Below, in pieces: positions 37,939 through 46,831 of a DNA stretch of 53,944 nt; positions within the stretch are counted from its first letter, which is position 1, and each line of letters starts with the position of its first letter. Source of the DNA: a virus; the IMG/VR virus record IMGVR_UViG_3300032144_000013, positions 1-53,944 of that record. One strand, written 5' to 3'. Under the pieces are notes generated by a model. It was given only the letters and a program-made list of their open reading frames with translations. It was not told the origin of the DNA and searched no databases. The position numbers were made by a program, and so were the translations under genes.

Positions 37939-39251
37939 AGCCCCACCACCTCCGCAATGAACCTGTTACGCTCAGTCAGTTCGTTCTGACGCTTCGTCCA
38001 GCGGGCAATCTCCGCAGTGTTCTTTGCCGTCTGCTGGTCCGCCGCGTCCCGCAGGTTCATCGGCCCAGCAATTGCCTGGTTGATGGCAGACACATCGCCG
38101 GAAGAACCCATTCCGAAGGCTGAGGGGAGTTTCGAGAACGAAGACACGTCCATGTCGCCAGACGCGGCGTCAATTCGCTCCTGTAGATCGGCGATTTCCT
38201 GTTCGTTCCTGAGTCGCTCGTCATCCATCCCAGCGCGATCGCTGCCCGACAGAAACTGCTCGAATTCAACATCTGCATCCCGCGATCGCTTACGCGCCGC
38301 CTCCGCCTCCTCGACGGCTTTGATCTGCGCCTCAATGGCGCGGATGACTTTGATGCGTTCCGCGTCCTCACGCCCTAGCGCCTGCGACAACCGGTCCGTT
38401 TCCTTGATCTCCTCGCGCAACGCCTCCAACCGCATGTCCTGCTCGGCCGTGCGGTTGCTGTTGAACTGGAGATTCTGAAGCTCAGTGTCGAGCTGGTTGC
38501 GCAGCGCCAGCAGACTGCCGCCTTGATCGAATGCGTCGCCACCCTGCGCGACAAGTTCCGACTGCTGTTCCTTCAGCGCATCCAGATCGGTTGATTTCTG
38601 GATGCCCCGAATCTCGCTCGACGATGAACCGCTATTGGCGATGGCGTCGCGCGTCTGCTGGATTGAATCGCGGTATTCGTCAACCGCCTTCTTCGCCAGT
38701 TCGATCTTCTTCCGCTCCGATTCTTCCCACCACTTGACGGCGAGTTGCGCCACAGCCAGGGCGCCAATGGCTCCCAGAGCAACCTTGATGTTCCCGAGCT
38801 GCATCGCCAGAAAAGACAGGTTGTTCGCTGCGCCACGGATGCCGCCGGCCACGCCGCCTGTCTGGAATCCGGCAACAAAGTCGTCAAGCGCGAACACGCC
38901 CTGCTGCGCTGCCGTCTGGACTCGCCCGAGCCCGTTCGCTGACTGCTGCGCCGCCTTGCCCACCATCAGGAACTGTTCGGCCTCATTGTCGAGCACCTGA
39001 GACAGTCGGCTCGCGTTCTGTTGCAGCATCACCTGAGTGGCGATGTGGTTCTCGAACAGCGCATCGGCTTCAGTGACTGGCGCAAGCGACGCCCGGAACG
39101 CCTGCCGCAGAGACTGCATCGACGCGCCCGACTTCTCCGCAGCATCCGAGACGAGATTCAGGTTGCGAATCGCGTCTTGAGTCATGGCGTTAAGACTGGG
39201 GTCAGTCTCCCCAGTCAGAAGCAACGCCATTTTGCCGACGGATTCAGCCAC
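37935..39251 (-). CDS. tape measure protein
   Basis: A 438-aa protein, mainly helical, with hydrophobic mid-section (NIKVALGAIGALAVAQLAV), long heptad runs (NQLDTELQNLQFNSNRTAEQ; LEALREEIKETDRLSQALG), and a start following the tail chaperone. At about 0.15 nm per residue the tail would be near 65 nm if the usual relationship holds. No peptidoglycan-hydrolase motif was identified in it. Confidence 0.72.
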   Translation of the reverse strand: MAESVGKMALLLTGETDPSLNAMTQDAIRNLNLVSDAAEKSGASMQSLRQAFRASLAPVTEADALFENHIATQVMLQQNASRLSQVLDNEAEQFLMVGKAAQQSANGLGRVQTAAQQGVFALDDFVAGFQTGGVAGGIRGAANNLSFLAMQLGNIKVALGAIGALAVAQLAVKWWEESERKKIELAKKAVDEYRDSIQQTRDAIANSGSSSSEIRGIQKSTDLDALKEQQSELVAQGGDAFDQGGSLLALRNQLDTELQNLQFNSNRTAEQDMRLEALREEIKETDRLSQALGREDAERIKVIRAIEAQIKAVEEAEAARKRSRDADVEFEQFLSGSDRAGMDDERLRNEQEIADLQERIDAASGDMDVSSFSKLPSAFGMGSSGDVSAINQAIAGPMNLRDAADQQTAKNTAEIARWTKRQNELTERNRFIAEVVGL

Positions 39252-39566
39252 CGTTGATAATCTTCAGCTTTGCGGGGTCAAACAGAATCGCCTTCATCTC
39301 CGCGACGGACTGCCGCTTACGCATCGCGGGACGCTTGGGGATGAACTTGTCGATCGAACGATGGCTGAACTTCACGTGCGGCGCGGAGTGTGCTGCCTGA
39401 GCGATGGTCGCTGCCTGAACCCAGTCGTCGCCCCACGGATGCAGCCGCTTGTAGGCGATGTGGTGGACGAACTCGGCATAGGACATCCGCTGCTTCAACT
39501 CTGCGACCGTCGCACCCATTCGTGTGGACAGGAAGAACCAGAACGATTCTTCGCTGTCCTCTGTCA
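39244..39566 (-). CDS. tail assembly chaperone, T part (made by -1 frameshift)
   Basis: The frame has an ATG at 39517-39519, but the coding character begins earlier at the slippery site. After the slip it reads LTEDSEESFWFFLSTRMGA, then VAELKQRMSYAEFVHHIAYK, the pattern of lambda gpT-like tail chaperones. It would be made only as a G-T fusion. The extended product overlaps the tape measure start by eight bases. Confidence 0.82.
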
Positions 39567-39908
39567 GTTTTTTTCGGCGTCCTTGACTCCCTTCTCACCG
39601 ACGTAGTTGATGCTCGCGATGCGAGACCACACACGTTCGATTGCCGATGCCGGCCACGTGGCCTGGATGCGCTCGACATCGCCGTTGCTGTCGAACACAC
39701 GCTCCCCAGATTCATCAACTGCGCTGACGGCAACGGCTGCGGCCCGATTGAATCGCGTGTCGTCGCCATGCTTTCGCAGAATGGCGAACAAGTCCTCGCG
39801 GGTCGCACCGCTCCACTGACGGATGCGGAGAGAATCGCCGAATTCCGGCAACTCCACGTCCTCAGTCGCGAGCGGTGGCGGTTGAAAGTCTTTGCCAAGC
39901 AGAGCCAT
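39564..39908 (-). CDS. tail assembly chaperone, G part
   Basis: A 114-aa protein ending DAEKN. Its location between tail tube and tape measure and the slippery end identify it as the lambda gpG counterpart, which holds the tape measure protein during tail polymerisation. Helices with IRQWSGATREDLFAILRKHG and a Val/Ala core. Sequence similarity across this class is low. Confidence 0.78.
   Translation of the reverse strand: MALLGKDFQPPPLATEDVELPEFGDSLRIRQWSGATREDLFAILRKHGDDTRFNRAAAVAVSAVDESGERVFDSNGDVERIQATWPASAIERVWSRIASINYVGEKGVKDAEKN
39567..39573 (-). promoter_or_regulatory. -1 ribosomal frameshift heptamer
   Basis: On the minus strand the codons GAA AAA AAC TGA contain A AAA AAC, the classic slippery X XXY YYZ heptamer, immediately before the stop of the G gene. 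Slipping back one base leads to a long frame through the T part with no stop before 39244. Confidence 0.85.
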
Positions 39909-39916
39909 GTTGAGCC

Positions 39917-40327
39917 TTACGGTTGTGCTGCTGTGATCGTGACGCCGCCAGTGAGCTTCAGGCTGGCACTGTAGGATGCCGCGTCGTCATCGACGGTCCC
40001 GCCGCTGAATGAGAAGTCCACAAGAAAACCGCTCGCCACCCACGTCGATGCCGTGGTCTCTCCGGTGTCCAGAGGGAACGTGACCGTCACGGTTTCGGCC
40101 GATCCGGTCATCGGAGTAATCAGCAACTTGTCGTGGTCAAAGTGCCCCTGGATCTCCAGAGTTCCGGCGTTGTAAAGGTCGCTTGGACGGAACGTCATTC
40201 CGCCAGTGGTGCCACTGTGCGACGTCGCAACCGCAGTGCGATTGATTCCCGTCCACGACAGATTCGTGAGTTCGGCAAAGAACCCAGTGGAGAACGTGAT
40301 CGTTACGCCGTGTAGTTGGTCGGCCAT
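39917..40327 (-). CDS. major tail tube protein
   Basis: A 136-aa protein just upstream of the tail chaperone genes. GVTITFSTGFFAELTNLSWT, NAGTLEIQGHFDH and the beta-rich end (SASLKLTGGVTI) match small siphovirus tube proteins. It should stack into the tail tube. Confidence 0.75.
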   Translation of the reverse strand: MADQLHGVTITFSTGFFAELTNLSWTGINRTAVATSHSGTTGGMTFRPSDLYNAGTLEIQGHFDHDKLLITPMTGSAETVTVTFPLDTGETTASTWVASGFLVDFSFSGGTVDDDAASYSASLKLTGGVTITAAQP

Positions 40328-40335
40328 GACTGTCC

Positions 40336-40758
40336 TCAGCTAAAAGTCCCAACCGTTTCCCGATAGGACACGGCGTATTCCTGAGTCACAAAATGCGGTG
40401 CTTCGTTCTGTGCGAATTCCAGCGGTTCCAAACTGTCCCGCTCGTCCTCAAGTCGAATCTGCTTCACGTAGGTTGAACCGATCGTGCCTCGCGGCTTGCC
40501 GTCGAACTTCAATCGGAACTGGTCTGCAAGGTTCGCCGCCGCTGCATACGTCTCCGCAAAGTGCACCATCCGCACTGTCGTAGTAATCTCTCCCGTACTG
40601 CCTCCCGAATGGCTCGATCGCTTGTTCGCAGGTCGGTAATAAATCGTGTACGGCAGGTCGGCTGACTTCGCGAGTTGCGGAAAAAACCGCGTTCCAATGA
40701 GCGTCGTGATCGTCGCCTGTGCTTCCACATACGTTGCCAAGTCGGTCATCAGGCTCAT
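40336..40758 (-). CDS. tail completion protein
   Basis: A 140-aa protein with LATYVEAQATITTLIGTRFF at the start and LPYTIYYRPANKRSSHSGG, resembling the gp17-like tail terminator/completion family (DUF3168). It fits between gp10-like and tail tube genes. It would terminate or join the tail to the head. Confidence 0.72.
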   Translation of the reverse strand: MSLMTDLATYVEAQATITTLIGTRFFPQLAKSADLPYTIYYRPANKRSSHSGGSTGEITTTVRMVHFAETYAAAANLADQFRLKFDGKPRGTIGSTYVKQIRLEDERDSLEPLEFAQNEAPHFVTQEYAVSYRETVGTFS

Positions 40759-41459
40759 GGGATGCCCAGCTTTCCGAACTCGCGGGTGATCCCGTGCTCG
40801 ATCGACGCTCCAAACGCCATCCGTGATGCGTGGGCAGCGTTCTCTTCGGCAGCACGCATGAACTTGTACGCACGACTCCTGCGCGTCCCCTTTTCAATCA
40901 AATGCAGGTATCGCGTCGGAATGCGGCGCTGTGTGCGACCTTGCTTCGGGTTGAGACGTGCTTTGCGGGCGATCGGACCGATGTTCTTCAGTGCCCGATG
41001 CTTAACGCTGTGAACGCCCCGTCGAATCTTCTTCCCGCGACGCCGTACCGAGATGGACTGTACGCTCCCGGTCTGGTCAATCTTCACGATCTCCGCGTAC
41101 CCACGACGCGCGCCGATCTTCGCATAGGCCACACCGGGGTCTGACTTCGACGTTCCAACCTTGATGCCGATTGACCGCACAGACGCGCCGATGCTCTCTT
41201 GTCGCGGAGACTTTGCCGCGTCCGCTCGCATGTACTGCTTGAGCATCTTGGCGACGGGCCGCGCCGACGCGGCGACAGCATTTCGCAACAGCTTCCGCTG
41301 GATGGTGACGGTCAATCGCGCAAGGTCTCTCTTGATGGCATCGCTGCCGAGCAACCGCACTGCCAGAACGCCGCGCGCACTGCCGGCGAGAGAACGGCCG
41401 CCAATCGAGCGACCGCCTCTCTGAAACAAGTTCCCGCGCGCATCGAGACGTGCTGCCAT
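40755..41459 (-). CDS. HK97 gp10-like head-tail protein
   Basis: A 234-aa, very basic protein. GSDAIKRDLARLTVTIQRKL, ASARPVAKMLKQYM and a C-terminal YLHLIEKGTRRSRAYKFM and ENAAHASRMAFG segment match gp10-like proteins. It is longer than usual because of the Arg/Gly-rich N-terminus and middle. Role: connection between head and tail. Confidence 0.76.
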   Translation of the reverse strand: MAARLDARGNLFQRGGRSIGGRSLAGSARGVLAVRLLGSDAIKRDLARLTVTIQRKLLRNAVAASARPVAKMLKQYMRADAAKSPRQESIGASVRSIGIKVGTSKSDPGVAYAKIGARRGYAEIVKIDQTGSVQSISVRRRGKKIRRGVHSVKHRALKNIGPIARKARLNPKQGRTQRRIPTRYLHLIEKGTRRSRAYKFMRAAEENAAHASRMAFGASIEHGITREFGKLGIP

Positions 41460-41569
41460 CAGCCTTCCTTCTTTGGCTTTGGAGTCTTCTCACGCTCCAC
41501 GCCGCAGCTCGTACACCGGATGTAATCCGGCAACTGACGCTGGTCGCAATTCGGACACTTCACCGCCAT
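41459..41569 (-). CDS. 36-aa zinc ribbon
   Basis: ATG at 41567-41569. KCPNCDQ and RCTSCGV provide four Cys, and the tail is Lys-rich. Its stop overlaps the gp10-like start (TGATG). It may be a tiny adaptor. No family name. Confidence 0.6.
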   Translation of the reverse strand: MAVKCPNCDQRQLPDYIRCTSCGVEREKTPKPKKEG

Positions 41570-41570
41570 C

Positions 41571-42218
41571 TCACGCCTCCACTGGTTGCTGTGCACGACC
41601 GGGAACCAATGCCCCGAGGTCAATCCGTCGGAAGTGCCCACACCGCACGTTGCCATGCGCCACGATGCGACACCCCGCGTCCTTCGCGCGACGGCAGAAG
41701 TCCACGTCGTCGCTGGTTGACTCGAAATGCCCGTCTTCGTTGAGCCAGCTCGGCCACTGGAACCACGCACCCGGATTGCCGACTCGCCCGAACACGTCAC
41801 GTTGAATCAGCATGCAGCCCGTCGCCACACGGTCCGCCTCAATCACCCCGTCGAACCACTGGCGCACCCAGTCGCCGTCCACTCGCACGGCAATCGATGG
41901 AACGATCCGCCGCCCTTGTTCAGCGAGGAACACGTAGCAGCCACCAGCAATGTCTGCGTCGGCTTCAACCAGGCGCGTAATCGTGTCCGGTGGAATGCAC
42001 ACGTCGTCATCAATGAACAGCAGGTGCGTGCAGTCGCTCGCCAGGAACGTCGCCACGACACGATTGCGTCCGATTGCCACGCCGTACCGCTCGATGCACC
42101 GCGTGTAGCGACACTCGATGCCTTGCGCCTCAGCCTGCTGCATCGCGGACGTAACGGCGTCCTTGACCTCGTCCTGCAAGGCCGTGTCGCGTGTCAGGAT
42201 GGCACACAGGACATTCAC
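41571..42218 (-). CDS. glycosyltransferase-like protein (GT-A fold)
   Basis: A 215-aa protein. NVLCAILTRDTALQ, IGRNRVVATFLASDCTHLLF and FIDDDVCIPPDTITRLV place the DDD (DxD) motif that binds sugar-nucleotide and metal; WLNEDGHFESTSDDVDFCRR is the acceptor-side acidic stretch. Set among head and tail genes, it probably glycosylates a virion protein. Its sugar is unknown. Confidence 0.78.
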   Translation of the reverse strand: MNVLCAILTRDTALQDEVKDAVTSAMQQAEAQGIECRYTRCIERYGVAIGRNRVVATFLASDCTHLLFIDDDVCIPPDTITRLVEADADIAGGCYVFLAEQGRRIVPSIAVRVDGDWVRQWFDGVIEADRVATGCMLIQRDVFGRVGNPGAWFQWPSWLNEDGHFESTSDDVDFCRRAKDAGCRIVAHGNVRCGHFRRIDLGALVPGRAQQPVEA

Positions 42219-42586
42219 GCCGTCTGCTCCATCGCCCGGACCTTCACGCCCGTTGGGAATCCACCGTCGTCAACAATTGGCATTGCCGGTCCATCGCAAC
42301 TGACTTCCCGGTTCCCGAAACTGTGCAGCGTCATCTTCATGTCACTCGTGATCGCCAGCGGTTTCGTGCCCCAGTTGAATTCGACCACCCAGCCGACCGA
42401 CCCTTGCACCTGCTCCGACTGAACGACCTCTCGGGTGCTCATCGCCCGGCAGAACGCGAAGCTCGTCTTGAAGAACTCCACGTAACTGGGGATCTGCTCG
42501 TTGGCTGCGTCCTGCGTGTAAACCGGCTTCTTTACAGTCACCTTGTGCCGCCGCTTGCCGATGTCGTCGCACTTGCACGAGGTCAC
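42215..42586 (-). CDS. head-tail adaptor/closure protein
   Basis: A 123-aa protein with DIGKRRHKVTVKKPVYTQDA and GWVVEFNWGTKPLAI and an end of strands, as in the head-closure/stopper family of siphoviruses (SPP1 gp16-like). Its place next to the connector and gp10 agrees. It starts by an ATGA overlap. Confidence 0.7.
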   Translation of the reverse strand: MTSCKCDDIGKRRHKVTVKKPVYTQDAANEQIPSYVEFFKTSFAFCRAMSTREVVQSEQVQGSVGWVVEFNWGTKPLAITSDMKMTLHSFGNREVSCDGPAMPIVDDGGFPTGVKVRAMEQTA

Positions 42587-43164
42587 TTCGGCACCCGGAA
42601 CGAATAGTTGTCCAACAGCGGCTTAACACCGAACGGGATCTCGCTCATGTCGCAACCGCCCGCCGTGCGGTGCTGATACCAGTGCGCCACCAGCATCAAC
42701 AGCGCCGTCTTGATCGCCTTCGGAACCGCACTCGCCGCCCCGTAACCAGCCGTGAATGTCACAGTCACGTCGTTGCGGAACCCGCGTACCGCCGGCCAGG
42801 ACTGGTTGTAGGCCGGATAGATCAGACCCGGTTTCGCAACCACGTCCGCAATCCACTGAGTCGTCTCCGTCAGCGTCTGAGTGACGCCGCTGTTGTCCAC
42901 ATACGAAATCGCAGTCACGTCGAGCACGGGATTCGGATGCAGCGGGATCTGCGTGCAGTGGAAGTCGTGCATCCGCATCTTCCACGTCGCCGTCACGAAC
43001 TGAGACCAGCAGTAGTCCTGCCCCCACAGCGTCGCCGCGTGAATCAGTCCGTCCACGACTGCGGTCTCTTCCGGAGAATCGATCCGGCAGTGCGCAGCCA
43101 CTTCCGTCCACGAAATCGGCGTTTCGTTGGGTGCGACGGTCTGTTCGTAAGTGGCACGCGACAA
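42583..43164 (-). CDS. head-tail connector (gp6-like)
   Basis: A 193-aa protein. ISWTEVAAHCRIDSPEETAV and DGLIHAATLWGQDYCWSQF match the gp6-like connector family of HK97 phages. It forms the ring below the portal. It is followed without a gap by the adaptor. Confidence 0.78.
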   Translation of the reverse strand: MSRATYEQTVAPNETPISWTEVAAHCRIDSPEETAVVDGLIHAATLWGQDYCWSQFVTATWKMRMHDFHCTQIPLHPNPVLDVTAISYVDNSGVTQTLTETTQWIADVVAKPGLIYPAYNQSWPAVRGFRNDVTVTFTAGYGAASAVPKAIKTALLMLVAHWYQHRTAGGCDMSEIPFGVKPLLDNYSFRVPK

Positions 43165-43167
43165 TGG

Positions 43168-44358
43168 CTAAATCTCCTGCTTCTTGCGGGTGCAGTGACC
43201 CGCCCGCGCGTGCTTGTTCCACCACTCCGTGATGTGGCGATGGACCGGCTTCATTTCTTCGTCGTATTCCGACACGACCAACTCCAGGTGTCCAATGCGC
43301 ACATCAGGCGCGACATAGACGGAATGACCGGCAGCCTTCCACTTGTCCCAGAACGTGATGTCGTCGTCCCGTCGGCCCTCGCCCCACTCCCCGTTCGCGT
43401 CAGGGACGGCGTGCAGCCACGGTTTCGGCATGTCCGCGAGACATTTCACCCGCAGCAGCGTCAGGCCGAAGTGCGCGGTATCAACACGCACCGGATCCCA
43501 CGTCACTTCCGCCTCGCGCTTGCCGGCGATCCCCATGAGCGGGGTTTCCGCGCCGCGACGCATTTGCAGAGCTGCTATTGCGTCGATATCTTGGCGCTGC
43601 GCGAGGATTCTCAGAAGCCGCTCGACATGACACGGGAGAATCATCGAGTCGTAGTCGAGCGTCAGCAGCCAATCGATCCCCTCTGCCAGTGCCCGCTGGA
43701 AACCAGCCTGAATGTTCTGGCCCCAGAAGCATCCGGTATGCGTCTCGATCGGGATGCCGTGTGCGTGCAGGGCTTCGGTGATTGACAGCCATGCGTCGTT
43801 CCATCCGACGCGAGGCAGACCCATCGTCGCGCGCACCTTGACGTCCACAGACGTCGCTGCAGGACGCTCCCCCTTGTCGGCCTCCAGGTTCAGGCTGATG
43901 GCGTCGAACGACGCGAGGTCCGTGTTCTGACTGGACCAGTGCCGGACGTCGTGGAAGCCGAATGTCTCCAAGTAGCCACGCAGGCGATTCTCGTCCCACG
44001 CCGACTTGTGGAAATCGTCGGCGTCAGTCTGGCCCCCCATCAGGTAGTACGCCCACTTCGGATCGGACTCTGTCAGGAATGCCACCTTCCGCACGTCAGG
44101 AACGCTGATCCGCAGCCTCCCACCGGGACGAAGCACACGCCGCCACTCTTCCAGCGCCTTCAGCACCTCCGCAAACGACAGGTGCTCCAGCATGTGGACG
44201 CAGCGGATTTCCTCGACGCTGTTGTCCGCATAAGCGAGCGGGTACGCTTCCGTTCCGAGCTTGCGATCGATCGCCGTGAAACCGGGAATGACCGTATCGC
44301 CCGCACCGATGTTGAGGCGGATCAGTCCGTCGGCAGGAGGTGAAAGCGTGTCATGCAT
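43168..44358 (-). CDS. SAM-methyltransferase and glycosyltransferase fusion
   Basis: A 396-aa protein. The N-terminal 160 residues have LIRLNIGAGDTVIPGFTAID (SAM motif I), CVHMLEHLSFAEVLKALEEW and RVLRPGGRLRISVPD, a class I methyltransferase of the sugar/natural-product type. The C-terminal half has WLLTLDYDSMILPCHVERLL, a GT-A like DxD (DYDS), and WDPVRVDTAHFGLTLL. Its leader has a 7-bp GAGCCGC/GCGGCTC inverted repeat and no obvious ribosome site. It may methylate and glycosylate a virion glycan. Confidence 0.78.
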   Translation of the reverse strand: MHDTLSPPADGLIRLNIGAGDTVIPGFTAIDRKLGTEAYPLAYADNSVEEIRCVHMLEHLSFAEVLKALEEWRRVLRPGGRLRISVPDVRKVAFLTESDPKWAYYLMGGQTDADDFHKSAWDENRLRGYLETFGFHDVRHWSSQNTDLASFDAISLNLEADKGERPAATSVDVKVRATMGLPRVGWNDAWLSITEALHAHGIPIETHTGCFWGQNIQAGFQRALAEGIDWLLTLDYDSMILPCHVERLLRILAQRQDIDAIAALQMRRGAETPLMGIAGKREAEVTWDPVRVDTAHFGLTLLRVKCLADMPKPWLHAVPDANGEWGEGRRDDDITFWDKWKAAGHSVYVAPDVRIGHLELVVSEYDEEMKPVHRHITEWWNKHARAGHCTRKKQEI

Positions 44359-44464
44359 GAGAGTTGATCCGCATAGTGAGCCGCGCACGGATGTAAGCGG
44401 GACGACAATTGATCCCACGGGTGCGGCTCAATGCTCCGTGGTCGCCTGCCGCCCGCATTCCGCA

Positions 44465-44902
44465 TCAGAGCACTACGACCGTGTCGTTCGTCGAACCCCG
44501 CAGAGCTGCGGTTCCCGGCAACGACTCTTCCTGACGTGACAGGATGGCAATCGCCGCCGCCGTCACGTGGTCGTTCGTGGTGGTCTCGGAGGTGATCGCG
44601 AGCTTGAGGTACCGCTTGCGAGCCTTCGTGTTGACGTGGAAGTTGGCTGCATGCGCCACCACCAGCGGCTCCGCCGTCAGCGTGCAGGAACTCGACCACG
44701 TCGCGAACGAACTGGTCGTGTCGCCTTCACTGACGACGATCGTCGGGCCAATGCCGTTCGTGTTGACCTCGATTCCCAGCGGAATCGTGATCGTCGCGAA
44801 GTCGCTGCCGAGCGTGTCGAGCGTGGCCGATCGCGTGGCACCGGCTGACTGCGTCGCAGCGGCCAGCATGACGGTCAGTTTTTGGCTGAAAGCGGGAATC
44901 AT
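44465..44902 (-). CDS. head protein (decoration-like) beside major capsid
   Basis: A 145-aa beta-rich protein (DFATITIPLGIEVNTNGIGP; NFHVNTKARKRYLKLAITS). Genes of this size right after the capsid gene are often decoration or head proteins. The start overlaps the previous stop (TAATG). No motif to prove it. Confidence 0.6.
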   Translation of the reverse strand: MIPAFSQKLTVMLAAATQSAGATRSATLDTLGSDFATITIPLGIEVNTNGIGPTIVVSEGDTTSSFATWSSSCTLTAEPLVVAHAANFHVNTKARKRYLKLAITSETTTNDHVTAAAIAILSRQEESLPGTAALRGSTNDTVVVL

Positions 44903-45132
44903 TACTCAATCTCCTCGATAGTTTCGGAGCGGCGCTGACGACGCTTCGGGGCTTCTGTGGACTCAGCACGCGGCTCGCTGATGCCGGCCGCGACAAGTGG
45001 CCTCGCAGTGACGAACTCCGCGACTCCACGCTGCACGAGTGCATCGTGGACCCCGTAGCCCATCGTTTCGTCTGTCGATCCGATGGGCTTTCGGTACGGA
45101 TTCGCTCGCAGGAATCGAATCGTGGTTTGCAT
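44902..45132 (-). CDS. small basic head-region protein
   Basis: A 76-aa protein whose ATG overlaps the capsid gene's stop (TAATG). MQTTIRFLRANPYRKPIGST opens it and a Arg/Glu-rich tail closes it (KRRQRRSETIEEIE). It could be a small connector or packaging accessory protein. No family. Confidence 0.6.
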   Translation of the reverse strand: MQTTIRFLRANPYRKPIGSTDETMGYGVHDALVQRGVAEFVTARPLVAAGISEPRAESTEAPKRRQRRSETIEEIE

Positions 45133-46634
45133 TACGTGCCTGTTGCCAAGCCGACAATCGGGCCGACCGCAGACGCAGTACCGCAGCCATGCACGTTGAC
45201 GTCGAATCGTTCGGTGCCGCGCACCGCAATCTGGTTGCGCTCGAACACCGACTGACCGCCAATGGTGGCGTGCTCGCTGAAACTGATGCTGGTCTGCTGG
45301 CGGTCGCCGAACAGGGCGCCAAGGGCGAAGTTGCCCAGCACCGCCGTCACACCAGTCGTCGCCGTTGCGTTCGGGAATACCTGGCTGAACTCGACCGGGT
45401 AGCCCAGGAACAGCGGTCGCGGCCGTCGGTCTCCGTTGGACACCTCCATCGCGGTCACGCCGCCGGACGCCAGTTCCAGCTTCTGCATGACTTCGGCGAA
45501 ATAGGTCTTGTGACAGACCCACACCGCGCCGTTGTCAGCGTAGACCGGCAACTTGCCGACAACCGCGTGGAAGTCCGCGAGCACCTGCGCGGACCAGGTG
45601 TTCGACGTGCCCTGAATCTTCAGGCCCGCCGAATCCGTGCCCGCGCCGTCGATGCTGGTCAACAGGTTGCGAACACCCTGAATGCCGCCATAGGTGCTGG
45701 TCCCGTCACCGTTGAAACCGCACTGGTCTTCCTTCTCGGAAAACGCATAGGCGATCTCTCCGGCCAGCGCGTCACCGATGTTGATAACGGCATCGGCGCT
45801 AAGCTGGTTCGTCATGCGGGCCAGCACCATCAGGTCCTTCGCCGACAACTGCACGTCGTCCCAAGTCATGTTCGACTCGGTTCCAGCGTCGCTTTCGTTG
45901 ACGAAATACGCCGTCAGACCAGCGGACCTGCGCGGCTCGTGCTTGATGTCGCTCGTCATCGCCACGCTGCCGAACAGCCGGCGCACAAGGCCGTACTGCT
46001 CGCGCAGGTCGATGAGGTCGCGGCTGAACTCGTCGGGAACGAGGTAGTGCCCGCCGGTCGTCACGTCGGTCTCACCGTGCGCGACGTTCACCGGGTTCAT
46101 GTAGTTCTCAACGAACTGCTTGCTGTAGGCGAAGTTGTAGCGCCCCGGCAGGTCTTGCGAGACACGCGCCAGAACCCACTGCCCGAAGCGATAGGCCCGG
46201 TGCTCAGCGTCCAGACCATCGCGCGGCTTGCCGTTCGTGTCGCGGAAGTTCTGAAGGGCACCGGACCGCCGCACGTTGCGGGGGATCTTGAACCGGATCG
46301 TCGGTTCGCCGTCCTGGTTCTCGGTCTCGATTGGCAGGCCATTGCGAGCTGAGGGAGCCGGGGTTCCGGCGGTCGGCTGCGTGCGTCGGGCCTGCACCTT
46401 CGGGGTCATCGCCTCCGCGCGGTCGGCGCGGGCGTTCTTCATGGCGATGTCTTCCTCCAACTGCTCCTTCTGCTTCTGGAGCTCCTCGAACAGCGCCTTG
46501 AGATTGGCGTACTGCGTGCGCTGTTCATCGCTGAACGCGCCGTCGTTTTCGAGATTCGCCTGACGCTCGATCTCCGCCTGGTCGGCGTCGATCTTCTTCA
46601 TGCGTGCGATGAGTTCAGCGAGCTGCTTGTCCAT
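45132..46634 (-). CDS. major capsid protein (HK97 fold) with N-terminal coiled-coil scaffold
   Basis: A 500-aa protein. The first 100 residues form charged heptads (AELIARMKKIDADQAEIERQ; LFEELQKQKEQLEEDIA), the delta/scaffold domain removed by the head protease in HK97-type phages. The rest has FNGDGTSTYGGIQGVRNLL and STYGGIQG with VSNGDRRPRPLFLGYPVEF, typical of this capsid family. The ClpP-type protease upstream is the likely maturase. Confidence 0.88.
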   Translation of the reverse strand: MDKQLAELIARMKKIDADQAEIERQANLENDGAFSDEQRTQYANLKALFEELQKQKEQLEEDIAMKNARADRAEAMTPKVQARRTQPTAGTPAPSARNGLPIETENQDGEPTIRFKIPRNVRRSGALQNFRDTNGKPRDGLDAEHRAYRFGQWVLARVSQDLPGRYNFAYSKQFVENYMNPVNVAHGETDVTTGGHYLVPDEFSRDLIDLREQYGLVRRLFGSVAMTSDIKHEPRRSAGLTAYFVNESDAGTESNMTWDDVQLSAKDLMVLARMTNQLSADAVINIGDALAGEIAYAFSEKEDQCGFNGDGTSTYGGIQGVRNLLTSIDGAGTDSAGLKIQGTSNTWSAQVLADFHAVVGKLPVYADNGAVWVCHKTYFAEVMQKLELASGGVTAMEVSNGDRRPRPLFLGYPVEFSQVFPNATATTGVTAVLGNFALGALFGDRQQTSISFSEHATIGGQSVFERNQIAVRGTERFDVNVHGCGTASAVGPIVGLATGT

Positions 46635-46650
46635 TTCCGTCTCCGGGAAT

Positions 46651-46699
46651 GCCGGTGACGGACGGGTCCAGAAACGCCAAACGCCGGCGAGTCACCGGC
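46651..46699 (-). other. inverted repeat in the capsid mRNA leader
   Basis: GCCGGTGAC at 46651-46659 and GTCACCGGC at 46691-46699 are a perfect 9-bp inverted repeat with a 31-nt loop, just before the capsid start (46634). There is no U-tract, so it is a leader hairpin and not an intrinsic terminator; it may stabilise or regulate the capsid message. Confidence 0.5.
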
Positions 46700-46831
46700 A
46701 GGTTCACTAGGAATCTGCCGATAACTGGCCGGCGCTCGTGGCACCTGGACTCAGCTATCTCTGCCCCGCGATGCGTGAACTCAAAGGTTCATCGACTACC
46801 GCAGGCGGCCGTGAATGATTTGTCAGAACGC

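Noticed and set aside
45039-46352. 437-codon plus-strand frame opposite the major capsid gene
   Set aside because: High-GC shadow; the minus-strand product is a clear capsid protein.
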